A stretch of 49,902 nucleotides of DNA from Saprospiraceae bacterium UBA3362 (GCA_002360455.1 DEQQ01000008.1:1-49902), one strand, 5' to 3'; counted from the first letter of the stretch, positions 18,378 through 27,221 are shown. Translations and numbers: made by a program. The notes: a model not told the origin generated them from the sequence alone.

Positions 18378-20141
18378 TCACTTTTGCATCACACTCACTC
18401 CCAGTTCGTTCAGCTGTTTTAGCTCGAGGGCACTTGGAGCATCAATCATCATATCTCTTCCTTGGTTGTTCTTAGGAAATGCAATGTAGTCTCTTATCGA
18501 TGTGCTGCCTTGCATAATGGCACATACTCTATCCAATCCAAAAGCAATGCCTCCATGTGGCGGCGCTCCGTACTCAAATGCTCCCAATAAAAATCCAAAC
18601 TGCGCCTCCGCTTCTTCTTCTGTAAATCCTAGCAATTTGAAATTCTGCGCTTGAAGCGCTCTGTCATGGATTCTAATAGACCCTCCACCCACTTCTGCTC
18701 CATTGATGACCATATCATAAGCCGCTGCTCGTATTGATTTCAGAGTATCTTTATCGGATGAGTTAAGCTTGTGCATATCTTGCGGCAATGGCGAGGTGAA
18801 CGGATGATGCATCGCAAAAAATCTCTGTGACTCTTCATCCCATTCCAAAAGCGGAAAGTCCAAGACCCAAAAAGCCTTAAATTCTCCCGGTTTCATCAGA
18901 TTCATCCGTCTGGCCATTTCCAGCCTCAACTCTCCGCACTGTTTGAGTGTGGCGTCGTGGGTACCTGCAAGAATCAATAACAAATCTCCGGCCTCTGCAC
19001 CGACTTTCTGCGCCAACTCCTTCAACTGCTCATCTGTAAAAAATTTACCTACAGAACTTTTTAGGCTTCCGTCCTGATTATATTTTATATAGACCAGGCC
19101 TTTGGCCCCGATTTGAGGTCTTTTAACCCAATCCGTCAGATCATTAATATCCTTATTGGAGTAGCTCTCTCCAATGCCTTTGCATACAATTCCGGCAACC
19201 AACTCTGCATTATCAAAAACCGCAAATCCTTTATCCTTCAGACTATCATTAAGATGCTGAATCTTCATGTCAAATCTCAGATCCGGCTTGTCCGATCCGT
19301 AATCGCGCAGAGCCTCATCGTAGCTCATTCTAGGAAAATCCGGCAATTCGATTTGGAGTATAGTCTTGAACAAATGCTTCATCAATCCTTCGAATGTAAT
19401 GAGGATGTCTTCTTCCTCTACAAATGCCATCTCGCAGTCTATCTGAGTAAATTCAGGCTGGCGATCTGCACGAAGATCTTCATCTCGAAAACATCTCACG
19501 ATCTGAAAATATCTGTCCATCCCGGCCACCATCAAGATCTGCTTGAACGTTTGGGGCGATTGCGGCAAAGCATAAAATTGTCCCTGATTCATTCTGCTCG
19601 GCACCACAAAATCTCTTGCACCTTCCGGCGTAGATTTTATAAGATAAGGAGTTTCTATCTCAGTAAATTGCAATTCGCTAAGATATTTTCTGGTCTCCAA
19701 TGCAATCTGATGTCTAAACAAAAGCTTTTCTTTCACAGGATTTCTCCTGATGTCAAGATAACGATACTTCATTCGTAACTCTTCGCCCCCATCACTTTCA
19801 TCCTCTATAGTAAATGGTGGAACCGAAGAAGCATTGAGTACCACCAGCTCAGTAACTTGAATCTCGACATCTCCTGTGGGTCTGTTGGCATTCTTTGCAC
19901 TTCGCTCACGAACAGTGCCTTTGATCTGGATGACATACTCTCGCCCCAGTTTTCGAGCAGCAAGACAAAGTTCTTCGTTGTCCTCAAGATTGAATACCAG
20001 CTGAGTAATCCCATAACGATCTCTAAGATCTATAAAGGTCATTCCACCCAAGTTTCTACTGCTCTGTACCCATCCCGCAAGGGTCACAGATTGAGATACA
20101 TGTGTTATTCTAAGATCTCCGCAAGTTACAGTTCTGTACAT
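18378..20141 (-). CDS. aspS: Aspartyl-tRNA synthetase AspS
   Basis: AspS charges tRNA-Asp with aspartate. At 587 residues it has the bacterial-type length. An OB-fold anticodon-binding domain covers about 1-105 (VTLAGWVQSSRNLGGMTFIDLRDRYG). Class II motif 1 follows, and QSPQTFKQILMVAGMDRYFQI is the aspartate-binding region. Motif 2 is FRDEDLRADRQPEFTQID. A GAD insertion domain of about 110 residues lies in the middle (AELVAGIVCKGIG to GDLLLILAG). Motif 3 is GAPPHGGIAFGLDR. It converges with the LPS permease across 59 nt. I cannot judge from the sequence alone whether it also charges tRNA-Asn. The TTAATTTTAC at 20162-20171 is a weak -7-like element upstream. Confidence 0.97.
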   Translation of the reverse strand: MYRTVTCGDLRITHVSQSVTLAGWVQSSRNLGGMTFIDLRDRYGITQLVFNLEDNEELCLAARKLGREYVIQIKGTVRERSAKNANRPTGDVEIQVTELVVLNASSVPPFTIEDESDGGEELRMKYRYLDIRRNPVKEKLLFRHQIALETRKYLSELQFTEIETPYLIKSTPEGARDFVVPSRMNQGQFYALPQSPQTFKQILMVAGMDRYFQIVRCFRDEDLRADRQPEFTQIDCEMAFVEEEDILITFEGLMKHLFKTILQIELPDFPRMSYDEALRDYGSDKPDLRFDMKIQHLNDSLKDKGFAVFDNAELVAGIVCKGIGESYSNKDINDLTDWVKRPQIGAKGLVYIKYNQDGSLKSSVGKFFTDEQLKELAQKVGAEAGDLLLILAGTHDATLKQCGELRLEMARRMNLMKPGEFKAFWVLDFPLLEWDEESQRFFAMHHPFTSPLPQDMHKLNSSDKDTLKSIRAAAYDMVINGAEVGGGSIRIHDRALQAQNFKLLGFTEEEAEAQFGFLLGAFEYGAPPHGGIAFGLDRVCAIMQGSTSIRDYIAFPKNNQGRDMMIDAPSALELKQLNELGVSVMQK

Positions 20142-20280
20142 TATACATTAAGTTGAAGGGGTAAAATTAAGGCATAATTTCCATTTCGATGCTTATGAAT
20201 TACCTTATGGCACACTGAAATTCACTCTTTCTGAAATTAACTTTACAGCCAATGAAAACAAGCTAAAAGGAGTGGAAGAT

Positions 20281-20390
20281 CAGGGCCTGCCCCAAGCAAA
20301 GCTTGGGTCGCACCCCTGCGGAGTTCCCTGCCTCGCAGCGCCACCTTCGGTGGCGTCCTCCGGGCAGCTCAGGCATTGGGTACAGACCTG
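20281..20390. repeat. GC-rich multi-hairpin intergenic element
   Basis: A strongly GC-rich island sits in the otherwise AT-rich gap 20142-20476. It contains three nested or consecutive hairpins: CCCAAGC-AAA-GCTTGGG (20291-20307), CTGCG/CGCAG (20316-20320 with 20334-20338), and CGCCACC-TTC-GGTGGCG (20339-20355). An outer stem, CAGG/CCTG (20281-20284 with 20387-20390) plus GCCTG...CAGGC and GCCC/GGGC, can close the whole unit. The result is a cloverleaf-like fold of about 110 nt that is not a tRNA. It lies 3' of the gene ending at 20477 and 5' of aspS. The rest of the gap shows nothing I recognise. Confidence 0.6.
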
Positions 20391-20476
20391 CTTAAGATCT
20401 ACTTTATGTCTTTCAAAAAGAAATTAGAATTCTCGCTGTTGCTTAATCCTGCAATAATGGTGTAAAATAAAAAAAC

Positions 20477-22018
20477 TTAATAATTTAATATTTTAGACAC
20501 ACGACCACGATATTTCAAACTAAGTACTCCAACAGGCAAATGATTAAGATCTATATCTGTAATTGTATTGTTTATTACAGCTCGATAAATTTCATGTCCA
20601 AGAACATCATAAATCATGAGCAAAGAATTCTCATCCCCATCCAAAACAGCAAATCGAAAAGTTTTGGAAGCTATTCTCTGTACATCATAGTTCGATCTGT
20701 GCGTTTTTTCTACAGCCGTTGTCATTCCTCTCTCAATGTTGGATTTTGAACTGACCACAAAATCATTGGACCTTTTGATCTCACAAACATTGGGCGCAAC
20801 GATCTCCAACTGATAATACAACAGACCACCCGGAGGAGAGACCTCGGTATAACTTATGGAATTTCCCGGTCTTGAAGACAATAGATTCAAAGTCGTTCTA
20901 TCGGTACCTCTGTAGATATTGATAGAAGGATAAGTCAAGCCTTCATAAGGATCCCACCTCAGCTCAATTTTATTGTTCAGTCCCTGTGATACAGAAAGGT
21001 GCATCGTTTTGTGAAACTCAGAAAGCACGGACTCATTATCGCAGCTATCTACAGCCGAGACTTTGTAGTATTCTGTATAGGCATCCGGCTGGCTGCTGTT
21101 GTCAATAAAAATATTAGGCTCGCTGAAGGCTCTTTCTGCGATCAGTTCATATTGATTGAGCACTGAGCCCTGTTTATAAATTCTGTAAGACTTTGTATTT
21201 TTAGCCAGAGTTTTATCGTAAATAATTGCATTTTTATTGGTCAATGAATCCAAGGTCACCAAGCAGAGTTTTTCTTTGTTTGGTCTTTTGATGTCGATGC
21301 TCAAAGTATCCCTTACGGTGCATCCGTACTGATCTATAGCCGTCAAGGTTTTGTAATCCTTATCTGCAATGATAAAGCTGTCACTGACCACGTTTTCTAC
21401 CATAATATTAGAAAACGCTGATCTGTCTAAATCCAGCATTATTCTGTCGCCTTCACAATACCGGATGCTTGGATCGTTCAAAAATATTTTTTCTCTTTTA
21501 TCTTTGATACAAACTCTGAATCCTATGATTGCCTCTTGTCTTGTTCCTGCAGAGTCCATATCGTGGTAAGTTGTAGTTTTGAATTCAAAATATCCATTAT
21601 GGTTATTAAAATTCAAACTTTTGAAAACCATAGCGCGAGATATAGTTGTTCCCGAATGACTTAATTTCACTTTGAACAAGGCATCCAGCTGACTACTAAG
21701 AGCAATTTTGAGATCAGAATAATCTGCAACCCCGCTCAGATTCCATGCAGGATTGATCGTGTTGATTTGACAGCGTAAATGAAAAGAATCTGTTCTGCAA
21801 AAATTGGAATTTGGATAGGATGAAGAAGCGAACAACCCGGCTTTCATGCTTGACTTCTGTAATGTATCTTCCAACAGTGTAAAATAGTCATTATTAACCA
21901 AAAAGATCTTAGGGTTTGGTTTAAGATTAATAATAATCTTGACTTTTATGGTATCAATAGAATGACCCGGATCTTCCAAAATTAAATTGTACAAACTCGT
22001 ATCCGAAACACAGGACAA
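20477..22018 (-). CDS. C-terminal part of an interrupted secreted protein with a T9SS-type C-terminal domain
   Basis: This 513-residue frame has no signal peptide and no convincing start; TTG 22018 is only the first possible codon. It is in the same frame as the fragment at 22049-22357 and is separated from it by one TAA codon, so the two probably were one gene. The middle contains beta-sandwich and fibronectin III-like segments (YYKVSAVDSCDNESVLSEF, IELRWDPYEGLTYPSINIYRG). The last 75 residues look like a type IX secretion sorting domain (MIYDVLGHEIYRAVINN, then DLNHLPVGVLSLKYRGR). Such proteins cross the outer membrane by T9SS and become surface-bound or released. Whether it is still expressed depends on read-through or restart. 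Confidence 0.65.
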   Translation of the reverse strand: MSCVSDTSLYNLILEDPGHSIDTIKVKIIINLKPNPKIFLVNNDYFTLLEDTLQKSSMKAGLFASSSYPNSNFCRTDSFHLRCQINTINPAWNLSGVADYSDLKIALSSQLDALFKVKLSHSGTTISRAMVFKSLNFNNHNGYFEFKTTTYHDMDSAGTRQEAIIGFRVCIKDKREKIFLNDPSIRYCEGDRIMLDLDRSAFSNIMVENVVSDSFIIADKDYKTLTAIDQYGCTVRDTLSIDIKRPNKEKLCLVTLDSLTNKNAIIYDKTLAKNTKSYRIYKQGSVLNQYELIAERAFSEPNIFIDNSSQPDAYTEYYKVSAVDSCDNESVLSEFHKTMHLSVSQGLNNKIELRWDPYEGLTYPSINIYRGTDRTTLNLLSSRPGNSISYTEVSPPGGLLYYQLEIVAPNVCEIKRSNDFVVSSKSNIERGMTTAVEKTHRSNYDVQRIASKTFRFAVLDGDENSLLMIYDVLGHEIYRAVINNTITDIDLNHLPVGVLSLKYRGRVSKILNY

Positions 22019-22048
22019 AAAATCCGGATTTATATTGACAGACAGTTT

Positions 22049-22357
22049 TTAATTCCATTGACCGCTGAATAAATTAAGGATGCCGGAAAATGGAGATAAA
22101 ATTCGGGCGTTTTGGATGGCAAATCGCTCTTCTACCCAACTTTGACTTTTTCGAACCGGCTCAAGTCTGTAATTTACTGAAAGATCTGTTGAAGCTTTTG
22201 AGCTGAAACTGATTTGGGTTTGATTGTCCGAGATCAAAAAACTTGTGTAGTCTGCCCAATTAAAAACGATATCCTCTTTGGAGAATGTTACCCTTTGTGC
22301 AACAATAAGATTTTGAAATGCAAAAAGAAAAATAATGATCCTAACGTATGTATTCAT
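22049..22357 (-). CDS. N-terminal part of the interrupted secreted protein (signal peptide fragment)
   Basis: The start is ATG 22357 (MNTYVRIIIFLFAFQNLIVAQ), which gives a clear signal peptide and lies 25 nt after a good promoter box. The remaining 80 residues are beta-rich (FNWADYTSFLISDNQTQISF) with no known domain. The frame ends FSGQWN and then TAA at 22049-22051; translation past this stop in the same frame gives KLSVNINPDFLSCVSD and joins directly to the 20477-22018 frame. A short exported peptide of this kind on its own is less likely than a nonsense mutation or base-calling error in a longer gene. Confidence 0.6.
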   Translation of the reverse strand: MNTYVRIIIFLFAFQNLIVAQRVTFSKEDIVFNWADYTSFLISDNQTQISFSSKASTDLSVNYRLEPVRKSQSWVEERFAIQNARILSPFSGILNLFSGQWN

Positions 22358-22382
22358 AATTGAAATGTAGAAATGTGTGATG

Positions 22383-22416
22383 CAAATATACAAATTTATT
22401 CTAATTTCTTAGCAAC
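22383..22416 (-). promoter_or_regulatory. Bacteroidota-type promoter for the interrupted secreted protein
   Basis: On the minus strand the -7 box TATATTTG (22390-22383) is preceded by GTTG (22416-22413) at a 22-nt spacing, fitting the TTTG/TAnnTTTG pattern with one mismatch in the -33 element. The start codon ATG 22357 follows 25 nt later. Confidence 0.5.
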
Positions 22417-22593
22417 GAATTTTCAATGAATTATATAACACCAACGGGCTAAAATAGATAACTTATGATGCTCCAAGAAAGGTTTGGGTAGATGGATGTG
22501 ATGTTTGTATTGTATCCAACTCTCATTTTACAACAATGTAAATTTTTCTCTGATTATCTGTGATCAAACGCAGAAACCCGGTTGGTGAGTACA

Positions 22594-22643
22594 TAGACCC
22601 GATAGTAATGGAGCTGCGACAGCAGCGCAATGGATAGCGGGAC
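22594..22643 (-). repeat. Dispersed hairpin repeat, copy 2
   Basis: Written on the plus strand, the arms TAGACCCGATAGTAATG (22594-22610) and AATGGATAGCGGGAC (22629-22643) match copy 1 at 14145-14193 exactly in reverse complement. The 18-nt centre differs completely but again forms a small hairpin (GCTG-CGA-CAGC). The copy lies about 39 nt after the stop of the YbeY-ATL gene, in the same orientation relative to that gene as copy 1 has to secA. The remainder of 22417-22681 shows no gene. Confidence 0.7.
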
Positions 22644-22681
22644 CGCAAACCAAACAGGAGTTCGATCTCTGCATCTCCTCC

Positions 22682-23461
22682 TTATTCTTTCGGAATCCAA
22701 AGATATTGTTTGTAGTTGGTTACTTTGTCGTCTTCGACTTCAACTCCTTCTTTTTTGAGCAATGTTTCCATAGTCTTTGGTCCTTGGAAAGCATGGCGTC
22801 CCGAGAGCTCACCCTTGGCATTGACCACGCGATGGGCAGGAATATCGTCTGCGCCATTTTTTAGATGATTGAGTGCATAGCCCACCATTCTCGCCGAACC
22901 TAAATGAAGAAAGTCTGCGATAAGACCGTAAGTGCAAATCTTGCCTCGAGGAATCATCCGAACCACATCATACACCTGATCATAGTAAGTGGACTGTTGG
23001 AGATAGAGCTGTTTGTATTTTTGGATTGCTTCATCTTCGAGACTGCGCATTTGAGCTTGTTGTTTTTTGGTCTTGTCGCCATATCCCATAAGATGAAAAA
23101 CTCCATGAATGATCACTCGGAGAAGCTCGTCTTCCGGATCAATGGCAAGAGTTTTGGCATTGTCTTTTACTCTGTCCAAAGAAATGTACAACTCTGCTTC
23201 CAACTTCTGATCATGCAGCGGAAAAGTGATGATGTCGGTGTAATAATTGTGTTGCAAAAATTCTCGATTCATCTTGAGCAGATACTCATCGGTACAAAAT
23301 ACATAGCTCAGATTTCCGGGTGGTTTTTCTGAAGTTCGTGCAATGGATTGAATCCATTGAGTAATTTGTTTTGAAGAAAAATGCGGCCATTCTGTTTCAT
23401 GAAAATGAAACTCGACATGAAGTTTTTTGAACACGGTATTTTTATTGATCAACCTGCCCAT
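22682..23461 (-). CDS. ybeY: Fusion of rRNA maturation endonuclease YbeY with an alkyltransferase-like (ATL) DNA-lesion protein
   Basis: This is a 259-residue two-domain protein in a single frame. Residues 1-150 match YbeY, the metal-dependent RNase for 16S rRNA 3'-end maturation and quality control: YTDIITFPL, AELYISLDRV and the metal motif HGVFHLMGYGDK (119-130). The third metal histidine of the usual GYDH is replaced, as is common in Bacteroidota. Residues about 158-257 match the DNA-binding half of O6-methylguanine methyltransferases (YDQVYDVVRMIPRGKICTYG, RMVGYALNHL). The active-site PCHRV is PAHRV at 208-212. Without that cysteine it cannot remove alkyl groups, and it fits ATL proteins that flag O6-alkylguanine for nucleotide excision repair. 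It overlaps comM by 13 nt. The fusion itself is unusual. Confidence 0.9.
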   Translation of the reverse strand: MGRLINKNTVFKKLHVEFHFHETEWPHFSSKQITQWIQSIARTSEKPPGNLSYVFCTDEYLLKMNREFLQHNYYTDIITFPLHDQKLEAELYISLDRVKDNAKTLAIDPEDELLRVIIHGVFHLMGYGDKTKKQQAQMRSLEDEAIQKYKQLYLQQSTYYDQVYDVVRMIPRGKICTYGLIADFLHLGSARMVGYALNHLKNGADDIPAHRVVNAKGELSGRHAFQGPKTMETLLKKEGVEVEDDKVTNYKQYLWIPKE

Positions 23462-25005
23462 CCTTCTCTGTCCAAACTTCTAAAATGAATAGCTTCTGCA
23501 AGGTGTTCGATTTTGATCTCATCGCTGTCTGCAAGGTCGGCTATAGTGCGCGATACTTTTAGAATTCTGTCGTATGCGCGAGCAGAAAGTTGCAGCCTTT
23601 GCATAGCTGCTTTGAGCAGTGTTGCTCCTGCGGCATTGATCTGACAAATATCTTGAACCATGCTGGAACTCAACTGCGCATTGCTGTGCAAACCGGGAAT
23701 TTCTTTATATCTCTCTTCCTGTCTTGTACGAGCTACAACTACTCTTGATCGTATATCTTCTGAGCTCTCTGAAGTTCGCTCTGTTTCCATAAGATCTTGC
23801 GTAGAAACAGGTGTGACCTCCACATGCAGGTCTATTCTGTCCAACAGAGGGCCGCTTATTTTACTGAGGTATTTTTTGACCACACCGGGGCCACAGACAC
23901 ATTCTTTTTCGGGGTGATTGTAAAAACCACAGGGGCAGGGATTCATAGAGGCAATGAGCATAAAATTGGCCGGATAATCTATTGAGATTTTGGCTCTCGA
24001 AATCGTCACCCTTCTCTCTTCCATGGGCTGCCGCAGAACTTCCAAAACAGCGCGTTTGAACTCGGGAAGTTCATCCAAAAACAATACTCCATTGTGTGCC
24101 AGAGAAATCTCTCCGGGACTGGGATTGGACCCTCCGCCGACAAGAGCTACATCACTTACCGTATGATGAGGCGATCTGAATGGTCGCACAGAAACAAGGC
24201 CGTTGTTGCCTGCCAAAATCCCGGCTACAGAATGAATTTTTGTAGTCTCCAAAGCCTCGTTCAAACTGAGTGGGGGCAAGATTCCCGGCAGTCTTTGAGC
24301 CAGCATGGTTTTGCCTGCACCGGGAGGGCCTATGAGGATGACATTATGTCCACCTGCGGCGGCTATCTCCAGTGCTCGTTTGATGTTTTCTTGACCTTTG
24401 ACATCAGAAAAATCTTTGGCATATTTATTCTGAGTGTAAGCAAATTCTTCTCTGGTATCGACAATGGTAGGTTGGATAGGAAGCTCGCCATTGAGAAATT
24501 GGACGGCCTCATGAAAATCTTCTACTCCGATGACATCAAGTTGATTGACAATAGCGGCTTCGCGAGCATTGGCTTTGGGAATGATGATGCCTCTGTATTT
24601 TTCTTTACGAGCCTGTATGGCAATAGGAAGCACTCCTTTGATGGGTCTAAGTCCACCATCCAAACTCAGTTCGCCCATGATCATGTATTGATCCAAAAGT
24701 TGTGGTTGGAGCTGACCGGTGGAGGCCATAATGCCTATAGCAATGGGAAGATCATAGGCAGATCCTTCTTTGCGGATATCTGCCGGAGCAAGATTTACCA
24801 CAAGCTTCACACGAGGGAACTGATAGCCTTTATTTTTGACTGCGGCCTCTATTCTTTGATACCCTTCTTTGACGGCATTGTCGGGAAGTCCTACCATGTA
24901 ATAATTGACCTTGCCCAAGGCTACTGTTCCACCTGCATTGACCTCTACAGTGATTGTTCTGGCATCTACACCTTGTACAGCTGCAGCATAGGTTTTGGTG
25001 AGCAT
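23449..25005 (-). CDS. comM: ComM/YifB-family AAA+ helicase (Mg-chelatase-like)
   Basis: ComM is a hexameric helicase that promotes branch migration when natural transformation DNA is integrated. The 518-residue protein begins with the Lon-like/ChlI N-terminal region (VQGVDARTITVEV, YYMVGLPDNAVKE). Walker A is GPPGAGKT (226-233), and Walker B is VLFLDE (307-312) in GVLFLDELPEF. A cysteine pair region, MNPCPCGFY and CVCGPG, follows. The C-terminus has the sensor-2-type segment LSARAYDRILKVSRTIADL. It starts at ATG 25005 behind a consensus promoter and is followed by the overlapping YbeY-ATL gene. Confidence 0.95.
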   Translation of the reverse strand: MLTKTYAAAVQGVDARTITVEVNAGGTVALGKVNYYMVGLPDNAVKEGYQRIEAAVKNKGYQFPRVKLVVNLAPADIRKEGSAYDLPIAIGIMASTGQLQPQLLDQYMIMGELSLDGGLRPIKGVLPIAIQARKEKYRGIIIPKANAREAAIVNQLDVIGVEDFHEAVQFLNGELPIQPTIVDTREEFAYTQNKYAKDFSDVKGQENIKRALEIAAAGGHNVILIGPPGAGKTMLAQRLPGILPPLSLNEALETTKIHSVAGILAGNNGLVSVRPFRSPHHTVSDVALVGGGSNPSPGEISLAHNGVLFLDELPEFKRAVLEVLRQPMEERRVTISRAKISIDYPANFMLIASMNPCPCGFYNHPEKECVCGPGVVKKYLSKISGPLLDRIDLHVEVTPVSTQDLMETERTSESSEDIRSRVVVARTRQEERYKEIPGLHSNAQLSSSMVQDICQINAAGATLLKAAMQRLQLSARAYDRILKVSRTIADLADSDEIKIEHLAEAIHFRSLDREGWAG

Positions 25006-25029
25006 TCAATAGATCTGTTTGGTTGACAA

Positions 25030-25058
25030 CAAAGATAAGGAAATATCAGACTTTCAAA
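25030..25058 (-). promoter_or_regulatory. Consensus Bacteroidota promoter of comM-ybeY
   Basis: On the minus strand TTTG (25058-25055), a 17-nt spacer and TATCTTTG (25037-25030) form an exact TTTG-N17-TAnnTTTG promoter. The comM ATG lies 24 nt downstream, predicting a leader of about 18 nt. This is the clearest promoter in the window. Confidence 0.7.
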
Positions 25059-25181
25059 GGATCATTGTACGCAAGATATGGAAGTGGGGGTCTGATTTTA
25101 TTGGGGGAGAAGGGACGTAGGGGTGAATGATTCAGCTTAATACTAATCAAAACAAATACATATTAAATAGTAAGTGAATAA

Positions 25182-27221
25182 TTAAGTCTTCAAAACTAAA
25201 AGTCTTGCAAAATTTGGTATTATTAAGCAATAAACTCCATTTTGAAGAGCACTTAAATCGATAGTTAATTGACCACTTTTATCCGTACTCCATCTACTAA
25301 TTCCATTTAAATTCTGCTTCAAACCATTGATAGACAATAATTCAATTCCATCTATTTGAATAAAAGTATTAATATTTAATAAACTAGATGTTGGATTAGG
25401 GCCAAATTTAACAATATTTATGCGATTAACTTTAACAGTGTCTAATACTATTTCAATCGAATCTTGAAGACTACACCCTGTATTATTGTTAAATGCATAC
25501 AATGTATAAATTCCTGGTTGGCTCAATGTTGTAAAAGCGTTTGTATCACCATTGCTCCAAATATAATTTACATCATTTTCTACCCCAAATTGGTTTCCAA
25601 CTAATAGAGTTGACCCTGGGCTAATAATTTTTATTGAGTCTAGTTGAACCCGAGGTAAAGGATTCACAGTGGTATTGATTGTTGTATCATTGTAACATGA
25701 ATGCTGATCAGTATAAAAATTATTTACCTGATAATTTCCAGGAATGCTGGGATTAAAAATATAAATCAATCCAATTATTGTGTCAACTAAACCACCATTA
25801 AAATAAATTTTATAAACTGAATTTTGAATGATAGTTTGATTTAAACGAAGTGTAGAAGGTGGATCCTTCTCACAATAAGCAGGATCTAATCCAGAAATGC
25901 TAATTTTTGGTTTAGGGTAAATTGTGTCTACTTGTTGAGTTACTTTATCTGTACATCCTAAAGAGTTTGTGTACTCGTAGCTTACACTTATATTACTAGT
26001 TGGAAAGCTTGGAATAAACTGGCCTTTACCTTGATTTAAATCTGTAACAAATAAACCGCTAAACAAACCACCCCTTTCTGACCCCATCAAAGAAATTGTA
26101 TCTTGTTTTTCACAGTATCCTTTATCAAGTATAGAAAAATCCACATAAGTAACGCTATCTATTTGCAGCACCGAATAAAAAGTATCAAAACAGCCATTCA
26201 AATTATCTACAACAAAGGAATAATTGTACGCACCATCTTTTAATGTATCAGTTAATCTAAAATTTTGATGACTAGTACTTATATTATTTATTCTTAGTAA
26301 ATAAGATGAGTTTGGGAGAACATTTATTGAACCATTTACAAAAGATAAATACTCATTTTCGCAAGTCTTTATAGGAGTAAATAAAGATTCCGGTTTCAAT
26401 TTATTTGAAATCACAATTGAATCAAAACTAGAACAAGACTCTTGACTAATTTTTATATACAGTTTCTGCTTTCCTCCATTCTGTGGAACAAACAATTTAA
26501 AGTCATTTAAAGTACTAAATCTGCTCCCCAATTCTATAATTTCAAAATCAATAATAGCTTTTTTCGAATCAAAAACTGATTTATTAAAAATAGTTGTAGA
26601 ATCACCAAAGCAAACTAAGTCGCTCTGAAAATCTATTATAGGTGTAAATTTAGTAGCCAACTGAAAAGTATCAATAATTTCTGGGCATCCCTCAGTAGTA
26701 TATTTACAGTACCTAGTAATAGTATCACCATTGGTCACATAAAATTTTAGGCCACGAGTTAATGATTCATAAAACATATTATTTTCATCTGAAAAAAATG
26801 CTTTATTAAATGAGCCATAAACTTTTGAATTATCAACAATAGATATTGAATCACCATTAAAGCATTTTATTGAATCCAAAACTAAATTTATTTCAGGAAA
26901 AACATGAAATTTGACATTTAAAGTGTCTATGTATAGTGTTCTATTTGCATCAAAAGGAATGGCGAATAAAATTAAAATTTTAGAATTGGTAACAATATAA
27001 TCTGTTGCAACAATTCTATTCCCAATATCATCTTGCCACTCAAAGCGATATTGAGTAGAATCATATTTAGGATAAAAAGCAATTGGATTTCCAAAAGCGG
27101 AACAGAGAATTGTGTCCAATTTAGATTGTATTGTATCTGAAAACAAAAAATTAAAAGAATATAACTTATTCTCAATAGAAAAAAGTGCTAAAAAGCTAAA
27201 TAATAAAATTAATTTTCTCAT
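25182..27221 (-). CDS. Large secreted surface protein with T9SS C-terminal domain, last gene of the SrfB/SrfC operon
   Basis: About 679 residues. ATG 27221 (MRKLILLFSFLALFSIENKLYSF) gives a good signal peptide and an ATGA overlap with the gene upstream; the codon at 27227 is the alternative. The body is repeated beta-rich, Cys-poor, Ig/PKD-like segments (for example CFGDSTTIFNKS, CEKQDTISLMGSE, NPLPRVQLDSIKI, YIWSNGDTNAFTTLSQPGIYTLYA). It ends with a type IX sorting domain (FGPNPTSSLLNIN, LSINGLKQNLNG, LQNGVYCLII). It therefore probably crosses the outer membrane by T9SS and is displayed outside. It is the terminal gene of the AT-rich operon and could be its surface-exposed adhesin or receptor; that is inference. 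Confidence 0.8.
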   Translation of the reverse strand: MRKLILLFSFLALFSIENKLYSFNFLFSDTIQSKLDTILCSAFGNPIAFYPKYDSTQYRFEWQDDIGNRIVATDYIVTNSKILILFAIPFDANRTLYIDTLNVKFHVFPEINLVLDSIKCFNGDSISIVDNSKVYGSFNKAFFSDENNMFYESLTRGLKFYVTNGDTITRYCKYTTEGCPEIIDTFQLATKFTPIIDFQSDLVCFGDSTTIFNKSVFDSKKAIIDFEIIELGSRFSTLNDFKLFVPQNGGKQKLYIKISQESCSSFDSIVISNKLKPESLFTPIKTCENEYLSFVNGSINVLPNSSYLLRINNISTSHQNFRLTDTLKDGAYNYSFVVDNLNGCFDTFYSVLQIDSVTYVDFSILDKGYCEKQDTISLMGSERGGLFSGLFVTDLNQGKGQFIPSFPTSNISVSYEYTNSLGCTDKVTQQVDTIYPKPKISISGLDPAYCEKDPPSTLRLNQTIIQNSVYKIYFNGGLVDTIIGLIYIFNPSIPGNYQVNNFYTDQHSCYNDTTINTTVNPLPRVQLDSIKIISPGSTLLVGNQFGVENDVNYIWSNGDTNAFTTLSQPGIYTLYAFNNNTGCSLQDSIEIVLDTVKVNRINIVKFGPNPTSSLLNINTFIQIDGIELLSINGLKQNLNGISRWSTDKSGQLTIDLSALQNGVYCLIIPNFARLLVLKT

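Noticed and set aside
19113..19778. 221-codon frame opposite aspS
   Set aside because: Antisense to aspS, with no domain signature.
23060..23110. Loss of the third metal histidine in YbeY (GYGDK instead of GYDH) as a sign of inactivation
   Set aside because: Bacteroidota YbeY proteins normally have GYxDK at this place, so the change is lineage-typical.
24094..25026. 310-codon frame opposite comM
   Set aside because: It lies entirely antisense to a certain comM gene and has no family-like motifs; it is a shadow of comM codon bias.
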